From: Tenrec ecaudatus
Taxonomy: Eukaryota; Chordata; Mammalia; Afrosoricida; Tenrecidae
DNA: 64,000 nt
Direction: 5' to 3'
NCBI RefSeq assembly: GCF_050624435.1
Contig: NW_027459444.1
Span: forward strand, 260,501-324,500
The notes below the pieces were generated by a model. That model was not told the DNA's origin. It saw only the letters and a list, made by a program, of their open reading frames with translations, and did not search any database. The position numbers were made by a program, and so were the translations under genes. The number at the start of each line of letters is the position of its first letter. The first letter of the stretch is position 1. Of the stretch, positions 47,021-58,470 are shown in pieces.

Positions 47021-49680
47021 GCTAGGGCACCGCTAGGCTTAGGCTACGGCACCCCGAGGCTTGTGCTAGGGCACCCCTAGGCTTAGGCTAAGGTTAGGGC
47101 TCCCCTAGCCTAAGGCTAGGGAACCCCTAGGCTTAGGTTAGGGCACCCCTAGGCTTAGGATAGGGCATCACTAGGCTTAGGCTAGGGCACCCCTAGGCTT
47201 AAGCTAAGGCTAGGGCACCCATAGGCTTAGGATAGGGCAACCCTAGGCTTACGCTAGGGCACCCCTAGGCTTCGGCTAGTGTACCCCTAGGCTTAGGCTA
47301 GGGCACCCCTAGGATTAGGCTAAGGCTAGGGCTCCTCTACCCTAACGCTAGGGCATCCCTAGGCTTGGGCTACGGCACCCCTTGGCTTAGACTAGGGCAC
47401 CCCTGGGCTTAGACTAAGGCAAGAGCTCCCCTAGCATTAGGCTAGGTCACCCCTAGGCTTAGGCTAGGGCACCCCTAGGCTTAGGCTAGGACACCACTAG
47501 GCATAGGCTACGGCACCCCTAGGCTTAGGCTTAGGCTAGGGCTCAGCTAGCCTAAGGCTAGGGGACCCCTAGGCTTAGGTTAGGGCACCCCTAACTTAGG
47601 CTACGGCACCCCTAGTCTTAGGCTAGGGCACCGATAGGCTTAGGCTAGGGCACCCCTAGGCTTAGGCTAAGGCTAAGGCTCAGTTAGCATAAGGCTAGGG
47701 CACCCCTAGGCTTAGGCTAGGCACCCCTAGGCTTAGGCTAAGGCTAGGGCTCCTCTACCCTAACGCTAGGGCATCCCTAGGCTTGGGCTAGGGCACCCCT
47801 TGGCTTAGGATAGCGCACCCGTAGGCTTAGGCTAGGGCACCCCTAGGCTTAAGCTAGGTCACCCCTAGGCTTAGGCTAAGGCACCACTAGGCTTAGGCTA
47901 GGGCACCCCTAGGCTTAGGCTAGGGCACCCCTAGGCTTAGACTAAGGCACCACTAGGCTTAGGCTAGGGCACCCCTAGGCTTAGGCTAGGGCACTCCAAG
48001 GCTTAGGCTAGGGCACCCCTAGGCTGAAGCTAGGGCACCCATAGGCTTAGGCTAAGGCTAGGGCTCCTCTACCCTAACGCTAGGGCATTCCTAGGCTTGG
48101 GCTAGGGCACCCCTTGGCTTAGGATAGCTCACCCGTAGGCTTAGGCTAGGGCACCCCTAGGCTTAAGCTAGGGCACCCCTAGGCTTAGGCTAGGGCTAGG
48201 GCTCCTCTAGCCTAACCCTAGAGCACCCCTAGGCTTACGCTAGGGGACCCCTAGGCTTAGGCTAGAGCACCCCTAACTTAGGCTAGGGCACCCCTAGTCT
48301 TAGGCTAGGACACCCCTAGTCTTAGGCTAGGGCACCCATAGGCTTAGGCTAAGGCTAGGACTCCCCTAGCCTAAGGCTAGGGCACCACTAGGCTTAGGCT
48401 AGGGCACCCATAGGCTTAGGCTAGGGCACCCCTAAGCTTAGGCTAGGGCACCCCTAGGCTTAGGTTAGGGCACCCCAAGGCTTAGGCTAAGGCACGCCTA
48501 GGCTTAGGTTAGGGCACCCCTAGGCTTAGGCTAGGGCACGCCTAGGCTTAGGCTAGGGCACCCCTAGGCTTAGACTAGGGCACCCTTAGGCTTAGGCTAA
48601 AGCTAGGGCTCTCCTAGCCTAAGGCTAGGGCACCCATAGGCTTAGGCTAGGTCACCCCTAGGCTTAGGCTAGGGCACCCCTAGGTTTAGGCTAAGGCTAG
48701 GGCTCCCCTAGGCTAAGGCTAAGGCACCCCTAGGCTTAGGCTAGGGCACCCCTAGGCTTAGGCTAGGGCACCCCTAGGCTTAGGCTAGGGCACCCCTAGG
48801 CTTAGGCTAAGGCTAGGGCTCCCCTAGTCGAAAGCTAGGGCACCGTTAGGCTTAGACTAGGGCACCCCCAGGCTTAGGCTAGGACACGCCTAGGCTTAGG
48901 CTAGGGCACCCCTAGGCTTAGGTTAAAGCTAGGGCTCCCATAGCTTAAGGCTAGGGCACACCTAGGCTTAGGTTAGGGCACCCCTAGGTTTAGGCTAGGA
49001 CAGCCGTAGGCTTAGGCTAGGGTACCCCTAGGCTTAGGTAGGGAACCCCTAGGCTTAGGTTAGGGCACCCCTATGCTTAGGCTAGGCACCCCTAGACTTA
49101 GGCTAGGACACCCCTAGGCTTAGGCTGGGGCACCCCTAGGCTTAGGCTAAGGCTAGGGCTCCCCTAGCCTAAGGCAAGGGTACCGCTAGGCTTAGGCTAG
49201 GGCACCCCTATACTTAGGCTAACGTACCCCTTGGCTTAGGCTAGGGCACCCCTAGGCTTAGGCTAAGGCTAGGGCTCCTCTAGCATAACGCTAGGGCATC
49301 CCTAGGCTTGGGCTAGGGAATCCCTAGGCTTAGGCTAGGGGACCCCTAGGCTTAGGCTAGGGCACCCCTAGGCTTAGGCTAAGGCTAGGGCTCCTCTAGC
49401 CTAACGCTAGGGCATCCTTAGGCTTGGGCTAGGGAACCCCTAGGCTTAGGCTAGGGCACCCTAGGCTTAGACTAAGGCTAGGGCTCCCCTAGCCTAAGGC
49501 TAGGTCTCCCCTAGGCTTAGGCTAGGGAACCCCTAGGTTTAGGCTGGGCGCCACAAGGCTTAGGCTAAGGCTAGGGCTCCCCTAGCCTAAGGTTAGGGCA
49601 CCCCTAGGCTTAGGCTAGGGCACCCCTGGGCTTAGGCTAGGACACCCTTAAGCTTAGGCTAGGGCACCCTTAGTCTTAGG

Positions 49681-49765
49681 CTAGGGCAACCCTATTCTTA
49701 GGCTAGGGCACCCTTAGGCTTAGGCTAGAGCACCCCTAAGCTTAGGCTAGGGCTCCCCTAGGCTT
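49681..49765 (+). repeat. Net 66-bp insertion, patch of a block 248 bp downstream
   Basis: After the CCTTAGTCTTAGG monomer this copy has the series TATTCTTAGG, CACCCTTAGG, AGAGCACCCC, TAAGCTTAGG, GGGCTCCCC. HOR-G copy 2, near 56,120, passes directly to GGCTTAGTCTAAGG. The same series, in the same order, starts at 49,941 (TATTCTTAGG at 49,693 and 49,941, offset 248). The net length gain is exactly three monomers. It looks like a patch of downstream sequence. Confidence 0.78.
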
Positions 49766-51269
49766 AGTCTAAGGCTAGGGCTCCCCTAGCCTAAGGCTAG
49801 GGCACCCCTAGGCTTAGGCTAGGGTACCCCTAGGCTTAGGTTAGGGCACCCCTTGTCTTAGGCTAGGGCACCCCTAGGCTTAGGCTAGGACACCACTAGG
49901 CTTAGGCTAGGACACCCCTAGGCTTAGGCTAGGGCAACCCTATTCTTAGGCTAGGGCACCCTTAGGCTTAGGCTAGAGCACCCCTAAGCTTAGGCTAGGG
50001 CTCCCCTAGGCTTAGGCTAAGGCTAGGGCTCCCCTTGCCTAACCCTAGGGCACCCCTACGCTTAGGCTAGGGCACCCCTAGGCTTAGGCTAGGGCACCCC
50101 TAAGCTTAGGCTAGGGCACCCCTAGACTTAGGCTAAGGCATCCCTAGGCTAAGGCTAGGGCACCCCTAGGCTTAGGCTAGGGCACCCCTAGGATTAGGCT
50201 AGGGCACCCCTAGGCTTAGGCTAGGGCACCCCTAGGCTTAGGCTACGGCTAGGGCTCAGCTAGCCTAAGGCTAGGGCACCACTAGGCTAAGGCTAGGGCA
50301 ACCTTCGGCGTAGACTAAGGCTAGGGGACCCCTAGGCTTAGGCTAAGGCACCACTAGGCTTAGGCTAGGGCACCCCTAGGCTTAGGCTAAGGCTAGGGCT
50401 CCTCTAGCATAATGCTAGGGCAACCCTAGGCTTGGGCTACGTCACCCCTTGGCTTAGGTTTTGTCACTCCTAGGCTTAGACTAAGGCTAGGGCTCCCCTA
50501 GCCTAACCGTAGGTCACCCCTAGGCTTAGGCTAGGGCACCCCTAGGCTTAGGCTAAGGCTAGGGCCCACTAGCCTAAGGCTAGAGCACCCCTAGGCTTAG
50601 GCTAGGGCACCCCTAGACTTAGGCTATGGCACCCCTAGGCTTAGGCTAGGGCACCCCTAGACTTAGGCTATGGCACCCCTAGGCTTAGGCTAGGGCACCC
50701 CTAAGCTTAGGCTAGGGAACGCCTATGCTTAGGCTAAGGCTAGGCTCCCCTTGCCTAACCCTAGGGCACCCCTAGGCTTATGCTAGGGCACCCCTAGGCT
50801 TAGGCTAGGGCACCCCTAAGCTTAGGCTAGGGCACCCCTAGGCTTAGGCTAAGGCTAGGGCTCCCCTAGCCTAAGGCTAGGGCACCACTAGGCTTAGGCT
50901 AGGGAACCCCTAGGCATAGGCTAGGGCACCCCTAGGCTTAGGCTAGGGCACCCCTAGGCTTAGGCTAGGGTACCCCTAGGCTTAGGTTAAGGCTAGGGCT
51001 CAGCGAGCCTAAGGCGAGGGCAACCCTAGGCTTAGGCTAGGGCAACCCTAGGCTTAGGCTAGGGCACCCCTAGGCTTAGGGTAGGGCACCCCTAGGCTTA
51101 GGCTAAGGCTAGGTCTCCCCTAGCCTAAGGCTAGGGCACCCCTAGGCTTAGGCTAGGGCACCCCTGTGCTTAGGCTAGGGCACCCATAAGCTTAGGCTAG
51201 GGTACCCCTAGGCTTAGGCTAGGGCGCTCCTAGGCTTAGGCTAAGGCAAGGGCTCAGCTACCCTAAGGC

Positions 51270-53675
51270 TAGGGCACCCCAAGGCTTAGGCTAGGGCACC
51301 CCTAGGCTTAGGTTAAGGCTAGGGCTCAGCGAGCCTAAGGCGAGGGCACCCCTAGGCTTAGGCTAGGGCAACCCTTGGCTTAGGCTAGGGCACCCCTAGG
51401 CTTAGGCTAGGGCACCCCTAGGGTTTGGCTAAGGCTAGGGCTCCACTAGACTAAGGCTAGGGCACCGCTAGCCTTAGGCTAGGGCACCCCTAGGCTTAGG
51501 CTAAGGCTAGGTCTCCCCTAGCCTAAGGCTAGTGCACCCCTAGGCTTAGGCTAGGGCACCCCTGTGCTTAGGCTAGGGCACCCGTAAGCTTAGGCTAGGG
51601 TACCCCTAGGCTTAGGCTATGGCGCTCCTAGGCTTAGGCTAAGGCAAGGGCTCAGCTACCCTAAGGCTAGGGCACCCCAAGGCTTAGGCTAGGGTACCCC
51701 TAGGCTTACGGTAGGGCACCCCTAGGCTTAGGCTAGGGCACCCCTAGGCTTAGGCTAGGGCACCCCTAGGCTTAGGATTAGGCTAGGGCTCCCATAGCCT
51801 AAGGCTAGGACACCCCTAGGCTTAGGTTATGGCACCCCTAGGCTTAGGCTAGGGCACCCCTAGGCTTAGGCTAGGGCACCCCTAGGCTTATGCTAGGGCA
51901 CCAATAAGCTTAGGCTAGGGCACGCCTAGTCTTAGGCTAGGGCACCCCTAGGCTTAGGCTAAGGTTAGGTCACCCCTTGGCTTAGGCTAGGGCACCCCTA
52001 GGCTTAGGTTAAGGCACCCCTAGGCTTAGGCTGGGGCACCCCTAGGCTTAGGCTAAGGCTAAGGCTCAGTTAGCCTAAGGCTAGGGCACCCCTAGCCTTA
52101 GGCTAGGCACCCCTAGGCTTAGGGTAGGGCACCCCTAGGCTTAGGCTAGGTTACATCTAGTCTTTGGGTAGGGCACCCCTATGCTTAGGCTAAGGCTAGG
52201 GCTCCACTAGACTAAGGCTAGGGCACCCCTAGCCTTAGGCTAGGGCACCGCTAGGCTTAGGCTAGGGCACCCCGAGGCTTGTGCTAGGGCACCCCTAGGC
52301 TTAGGCTAAGGTTAGGGCTCCCCTAGCCTAAGGCTAGGGAACCCCTAGGCTTAGGCTAGGGCACCCCTAGGCTTAGGATAGGGCATCACTAGGCTTAGGC
52401 TAGGGCACCCCTAGGCTTAAGCTAAGGCTAGGGCACCCATAGGCTTAGGCTAGGGCACCCCTAGGCTTAGGCTAGGGTACCCCTAGGCTTAGGTTAAGGC
52501 TAGGGCTCAGCGAGCCTAAGGCGAGGGCACCCCTAGGCTTAGGCTAGGGCAACCCTTGGCTTAGGCTAGGGCACCCCTAGGCTTAGGCTAGGGCACCCCT
52601 AGAGTTTGGCTAAGGCTAGGGCTCCACTAGACTAAGGCTAGGGCACCGCTAGCCTTAGGCTAGGGCACCCCTAGGCTTAGGCTAGGGCACCCCTAGGCTT
52701 AGGCTAGGGCACCCCTAGGCTTAGGCTAAGGCTAGGTCTCCCCTAGCCTAAGGCTAGTGCACCCCTAGGCTTAGGCTAGGGCACCCCTGTGCTTAGGCTA
52801 GGGCACCCGTAAGCTTAGGCTAGGGTACCCCTAGGCTTAGGCTAGGGCGCTCCTAGGCTTAGGCTAAGGCAAGGGCTCAGCTACCCTAAGGCTAGGGCAC
52901 CCCAAGGCTTAGGCTAGGGTACCCCTAGGCTTACGGTAGGGCACCCCTAGGCTTAGGCTAGGGCACCCCTAGGTTTAGGCTAGGGCACCCCTAGGCTTAG
53001 GATTAGGCTAGGGCTCCCATAGCCTAAGGCTAGGACACCCCTAGGCTTAGGTTAGGGCACCCCTAGGCTTAGGCTAGGGCACCCCTAGGCTTAGGCTAGG
53101 GCACCCCTAGGCTTATGCTAGGGCACCAATAAGCTTAGGCTAGGGCACGCCTAGTCTTAGGCTAGGGCACCCCTAGGCTTAGGCTAAGGTTAGGTCACCC
53201 CTTGGCTTAGGCTAGGGCACCCCTAGGCTTAGGTTAAGGCACCCCTAGGCTTAGGCTAGGGCAGCCCTAGGCTTAGGCTAAGGCTAAGGCTCAGTTAGCC
53301 TAAGGCTAGGGCACCCCTAGCCTTAGGCTAGGCACCCCTAGGCTTGGGGTAGGGCACCCCTAGGCTTAGGCTAGGTTACATCTAGTCTTAGGGTAGGGCA
53401 CCCCTATGCTTAGGCTAAGGCTAGGGCTCCACTAGACTAAGGCTAGGGCACCCCTAGCCTTAGGCTAGGGCACCGCTAGGCTTAGGCTACGGCACCCCGA
53501 GGCTTGTGCTAGGGCACCCCTAGGCTTAGGCTAAGGTTAGGGCTCCCCTAGCCTAAGGCTAGGGAACCCATAGGCTTAGGTTAGGGCACCCCTAGGCTTA
53601 GGATAGGGCATCACTAGGCTTAGGCTAGGGCACCCCTAGGCTTAAGCTAAGGCTAGGGCACCCATAGGCTTAGGA
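51270..53675 (+). repeat. 1,181/1,225-bp tandem duplication with a two-monomer indel
   Basis: TCAGCGAGCC occurs at 51,326 and 52,507 (1,181), while GCGCTCC (51,622 and 52,847), CAATAAGCTT (51,902 and 53,127) and TTGTGCTAGG (52,279 and 53,504) give 1,225. The 44-bp step falls near 51,490 against 52,670: copy 2 has two extra plain 22-mers before the AGGTCTCCCC monomer. The junction between copies is near 52,450. This is also the boundary between HOR-G copies 1 and 2, so it marks the exchange point of the larger duplication. Confidence 0.85.
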
Positions 53676-56600
53676 TAGGGCAACCCTAGGCTTACGCTAG
53701 GGCACCCCTAGGCTTAGGCTAGTGTACCCCTAGGCTTAGGCTAGGGCACCCCTAGGATTAGGCTAAGGCTAGGGCTCCTCTACCCTAACGCTAGGGCATC
53801 CCTAGGCTTGGGCTACGGCACCCCTTGGCTTAGACTAGGGCACCCCTGGGCTTAGACTAAGGCAAGAGCTCCCCTAGCATTAGGCTAGGTCACCCCTAGG
53901 CTTAGGCTAGGGCACCCCTAGGCTTAGGCTAGGACACCACTAGGCATAGGCTACGGCACCCCTAGGCTTAGGCTTAGGCTAGGGCTCAGCTAGCCTAAGG
54001 CTAGGGGACCCCTAGGCTTAGGTTAGGGCACCCCTAACTTAGGCTACGGCACCCCTAGTCTTAGGCTAGGGCACCGATAGGCTTAGGCTAGGGCACCCCT
54101 AGGCTTAGGGTAAGGCTAAGGCTCAGTTAGCATAAGGCTAGGGCACCCCTAGGCTTAGGCTAGGCACCCCTAGGCTTAGGCTAAGGCTAGGGCTCCTCTT
54201 CCCTAACGCTAGGGCATCCCTAGGCTTGGGCTAGGGCACCCCTTGGCTTAGGATAGCGCACCCGTAGGCTTAGGCTACGGCACCCCTAGGCTTAAGCTAG
54301 GTCACCCCTAGGCTTAGGCTAAGGCACCACTAGGCTTAGGCTAGGGCACCCCTAGGCTTAGGCTAGGGCACCCCTAGGCTTAGACTAAGGCACCACTAGG
54401 CTTAGGCTAGGGCACCCCTAGGCTTAGGCTAGGGCACTCCAAGGCTTAGGATAGGGCACCCCTAGGCTGAAGCTAGGGCACCCATAGGCTTAGGCTAAGG
54501 CTAGGGCTCCTCTACCCTAACGCTAGGGCATTCCTAGGCTTGGGCTAGGGCACCCCTTGGCTTAGGATAGCTCACCCGTAGGCTTAGGCTAGGGCACCCC
54601 TAGGCTTAAGCTAGGGCACCCCTAGGCTTAGGCTAGGGCTAGGGCTCCTCTAGCCTAACCCTAGAGCACCCCTAGGCTTACGCTAGGGGACCCCTAGGCT
54701 TAGGCTAGAGCACCCCTAACTTAGGCTAGGGCACCCCTAGTCTTAGGCTAGGACACCCCTAGTCTTAGGCTAGGGCACCCATAGGCTTAGGCTAAGGCTA
54801 GGACTCCCCTAGCCTAAGGCTAGGGCACCACTAGGCTTAGGCTAGGGCACCCATAGGCTTAGGCTAGGGCACCCCTAAGCTTAGGCTAGGGCACCCCTAG
54901 GCTTAGGTTAGGGCACCCCAAGGCTTAGGCTAAGGCACGCCTAGGCTTAGGTTAGGGCACCCCTAGGCTTAGGCTAGGGCACGCCTAGGCTTAGGCTAGG
55001 GCACCCCTAGGCTTAGACTAGGGCACCCTTAGGCTTAGGCTAAAGCTAGGGCTCTCCTAGCCTAAGGCTAGGGCACCCATAGGCTTAGGCTAGGTCACCC
55101 CTAGGCTTAGGCTAGGGCACCCCTAGGTTTAGGCTAAGGCTAGGGCTCCCCTAGGCTAAGGCTAAGGCACCCCTAGGCTTAGGCTAGGGCACCCCTAGGC
55201 TTAGGCTAGGGCACCCCTAGGCTTAGGCTAGGGCACCCCTAGGCTTAGGCTAAGGCTAGGGCTCCCCTAGTCGAAAGCTAGGGCACCGTTAGGCTTAGAC
55301 TAGGGCACCCCCAGGCTTAGGCTAGGACACGCCTAGGCTTAGGCTAGGGCACCCCTAGGCTTAGGTTAAAGCTAGGGCTCCCATAGCTTAAGGCTAGGGC
55401 ACACCTAGGCTTAGGTTAGGGCACCCCTAGGTTTAGGCTAGGACAGCCGTAGGCTTAGGCTAGGGTACCCCTAGGCTTAGGTAGGGAACACCTAGGCTTA
55501 GGTTAGGGCACCCCTATGCTTAGGCTAGGCACCCCTAGACTTAGGCTAGGACACCCCTAGGCTTAGGCTGGGGCACCCCTAGGCTTAGGCTAAGGCTAGG
55601 GCTCCCCTAGCCTAAGGCAAGGGTACCGCTAGGCTTAGGCTAGGGCACCCCTATACTTAGGCTAACGTACCCCTTGGCTTAGGCTAGGGCACCCCTAGGC
55701 TTAGGCTAAGGCTAGGGCTCCTCTAGCATAACGCTAGGGCATCCCTAGGCTTGGGCTAGGGAATCCCTAGGCTTAGGCTAGGGGACCCCTAGGCTTAGGC
55801 TAGGGCACCCCTAGGCTTAGGCTAAGGCTAGGGCTCCTCTAGCCTAACGCTAGGGCATCCTTAGGCTTGGGCTAGGGAACCCCTAGGCTTAGGCTAGGGC
55901 ACCCTAGGCTTAGACTAAGGCTAGGGCTCCCCTAGCCTAAGGCTAGGTCTCCCCTAGGCTTAGGCTAGGGAACCCCTAGGTTTAGGCTGGGCGCCACAAG
56001 GCTTAGGCTAAGGCTAGGGCTCCCCTAGCCTAAGGTTATGGCACCCCTAGGCTTAGGCTAGGGCACCCCTGGGCTTAGGCTAGGACACCCTTAAGCTTAG
56101 GCTAGGGCACCCTTAGTCTTAGGCTAGGGCACCCCTAGGCTTAGTCTAAGGCTAGGGCTCCCCTAGCCTAAGGCTAGGGCACCCCTAGGCTTAGGCTAGG
56201 GTACCCCTAGGCTTAGGTTAGGGCACCCCTTGTCTTAGGCTAGGGCACCCCTAGGCTTAGGCTAGGACACCACTAGGCTTAGGCTAGGACACCCCTAGGC
56301 TTAGGCTAGGGCAACCCTATTCTTAGGCTAGGGCACCCTTAGGCTTAGGCTAGAGCACCCCTAAGCTTAGGCTAGGGCTCCCCTAGGCTTAGGCTAAGGC
56401 TAGGGCTCCCCTTGCCTAACCCTAGGGCACCCCTACGCTTAGGCTAGGGCACCCCTAGGCTTAGGCTAGGGCACCCCTAAGCTTAGGCTAGGGCACCCCT
56501 AGACTTAGGCTAAGGCATCCCTAGGCTAAGGCTAGGGCACCCCTAGGCTTAGGCTAGGGCACCCCTAGGATTAGGCTAGGGCACCCCTAGGCTTAGGCTA

Positions 56601-58470
56601 GGGCACCCCTAGGCTTAGGCTACGGCTAGGGCTCAGCTAGCCTAAGGCTAGGGCACCACTAGGCTAAGGCTAGGGCAACCTTCGGCGTAGACTAAGGCTA
56701 GGGGACCCCTAGGCTTAGGCTAAGGCACCACTAGGCTTAGGCTAGGGCACCCCTAGGCTTAGGCTAAGGCTAGGGCTCCTCTAGCATAATGCTAGGGCAA
56801 CCCTAGGCTTGGGCTACGTCACCCCTTGGCTTAGGTTTTGTCACTCCTAGGCTTAGACTAAGGCTAGGGCTCCCCTAGCCTAACCGTAGGTCACCCCTAG
56901 GCTTAGGCTAGGGCACCCCTAGGCTTAGGCTAAGGCTAGGGCCCACTAGCCTAAGGCTAGAGCACCCCTAGGCTTAGGCTAGGGCACCCCTAGACTTAGG
57001 CTATGGCACCCCTAGGCTTAGGCTAGGGCACCCCTAGACTTAGGCTATGGCACCCCTAGGCTTAGGCTAGGGCACCCCTAAGCTTAGGCTAGGGAACGCC
57101 TATGCTTAGGCTAAGGCTAGGCTCCCCTTGCCTAACCCTAGGGCACCCCTAGGCTTATGCTAGGGCACCCCTAGGCTTAGGCTAGGGCACCCCTAAGCTT
57201 AGGCTAGGGCACCCCTAGGCTTAGGCTAAGGCTAGGGCTCCCCTAGCCTAAGGCTAGGGCACCACTAGGCTTAGGCTAGGGAACCCCTAGGCATAGGCTA
57301 GGGCACCCCTAGGCTTAGGCTAGGGCACCCCTAGGCTTAGGCTAGGGTACCCCTAGGCTTAGGTTAAGGCTAGGGCTCAGCGAGCCTAAGGCGAGGGCAA
57401 CCCTAGGCTTAGGCTAGGGCAACCCTAGGCTTAGGCTAGGGCACCCCTAGGCTTAGGGTAGGGCACCCCTAGCCTTAGGCTAAGGCTAGGTCTCCCCTAG
57501 CCTAAGGCTAGGGCACCCCTAGGCTTAGGCTAGGGCACCCCTGTGCTTAGGCTAGGGCACCCATAAGCTTAGGCTAGGGTACCCCTAGGCTTAGGCTAGG
57601 GCGCTCCTAGGCTTAGGCTAAGGCAAGGGCTCAGCTACCCTAAGGCTAGGGCACCCCAAGGCTTAGGCTAGGGCACCCCTAGGCTTAGGTTAAGGCTAGG
57701 GCTCAGCGAGCCTAAGGCGAGGGCACCCCTAGGCTTAGGCTAGGGCAACCCTTGGCTTAGGCTAGGGCACCCCTAGGCTTAGGCTAGGGCACCCCTAGGG
57801 TTTGGCTAAGGCTAGGGCTCCACTAGACTAAGGCTAGGGCACCGCTAGCCTTAGGCTAGGGCACCCCTAGGCTTAGGCTAAGGCTAGGTCTCCCCTAGCC
57901 TAAGGCTAGTGCACCCCTAGGCTTAGGCTAGGGCACCCCTGTGCTTAGGCTAGGGCACGCGTAAGCTTAGGCTAGGGTACCCCTAGGCTTAGGCTATGGC
58001 GCTCCTAGGCTTAGGCTAAGGCAAGGGCTCAGCTACCCTAAGGCTAGGGCACCCCAAGGCTTAGGCTAGGGTACCCCTAGGCTTACGGTAGGGCACCCCT
58101 AGGCTTAGGCTAGGGCACCCCTAGGCTTAGGCTAGGGCACCCCTAGGCTTAGGATTAGGCTAGGGCTCCCATAGCCTAAGGCTAGGACACCCCTAGGCTT
58201 AGGTTATGGCACCCCTAGGCTTAGGCTAGGGCACCCCTAGGCTTAGGCTAGGGCACCCCTAGGCTTATGCTAGGGCACCAATAAGCTTAGGCTAGGGCAC
58301 GCCTAGTCTTAGGCTAGGGCACCCCTAGGCTTAGGCTAAGGTTAGGTCACCCCTTGGCTTAGGCTAGGGCACCCCTAGGCTTAGGTTAAGGCACCCCTAG
58401 GCTTAGGCTAGGGCACCCCTAGGCTTAGGCTAAGGCTAAGGCTCAGTTAGCCTAAGGCTAGGGCACCCCT
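52450..58470 (+). repeat. HOR-G copy 2 (about 6.0 kb)
   Basis: This is collinear with copy 1 at offsets 6,443 and then 6,377. It carries the same chain of rare landmarks: TTACATCTAG, TTGTGCTAGG, GGCTTAGGCTTAGG, TCGAAAGC, GGTTTTGTCACTCC and CAATAAGCTT. It lacks the second 623-bp copy and the 66-bp insertion of copy 1. A pair of CTAGACTTAGGCTATGG monomers around 57,000-57,050, also doubled in copy 1 near 50,610-50,660, is a shared 44-bp duplication and predates the copying. Confidence 0.85.

Larger units (their letters stand above)
45300..52450 (+). repeat. HOR-G copy 1 (about 7.1 kb)
   Basis: This unit pairs with the sequence from 52,450 onward. TCAGCGAGCC at 45,441 pairs with 52,507 (7,066). 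GCGCTCC at 46,404, TTGTGCTAGG at 47,061, GGCTTAGGCTTAGG at 47,522 and TCGAAAGC at 48,828 pair with 52,847, 53,504, 53,965 and 55,271 (6,443 each). ACCTTCGGCG at 50,301, TTTGTCACTCC at 50,460 and CAATAAGCTT at 51,902 pair with 56,678, 56,837 and 58,279 (6,377 each). The two offset steps are explained by a 623-bp duplication and a net 66-bp insertion, both in this copy. Parts of the unit (TCAGCGAGCC at 51,000 and 51,326) show it was assembled from shorter repeats. Confidence 0.85.
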
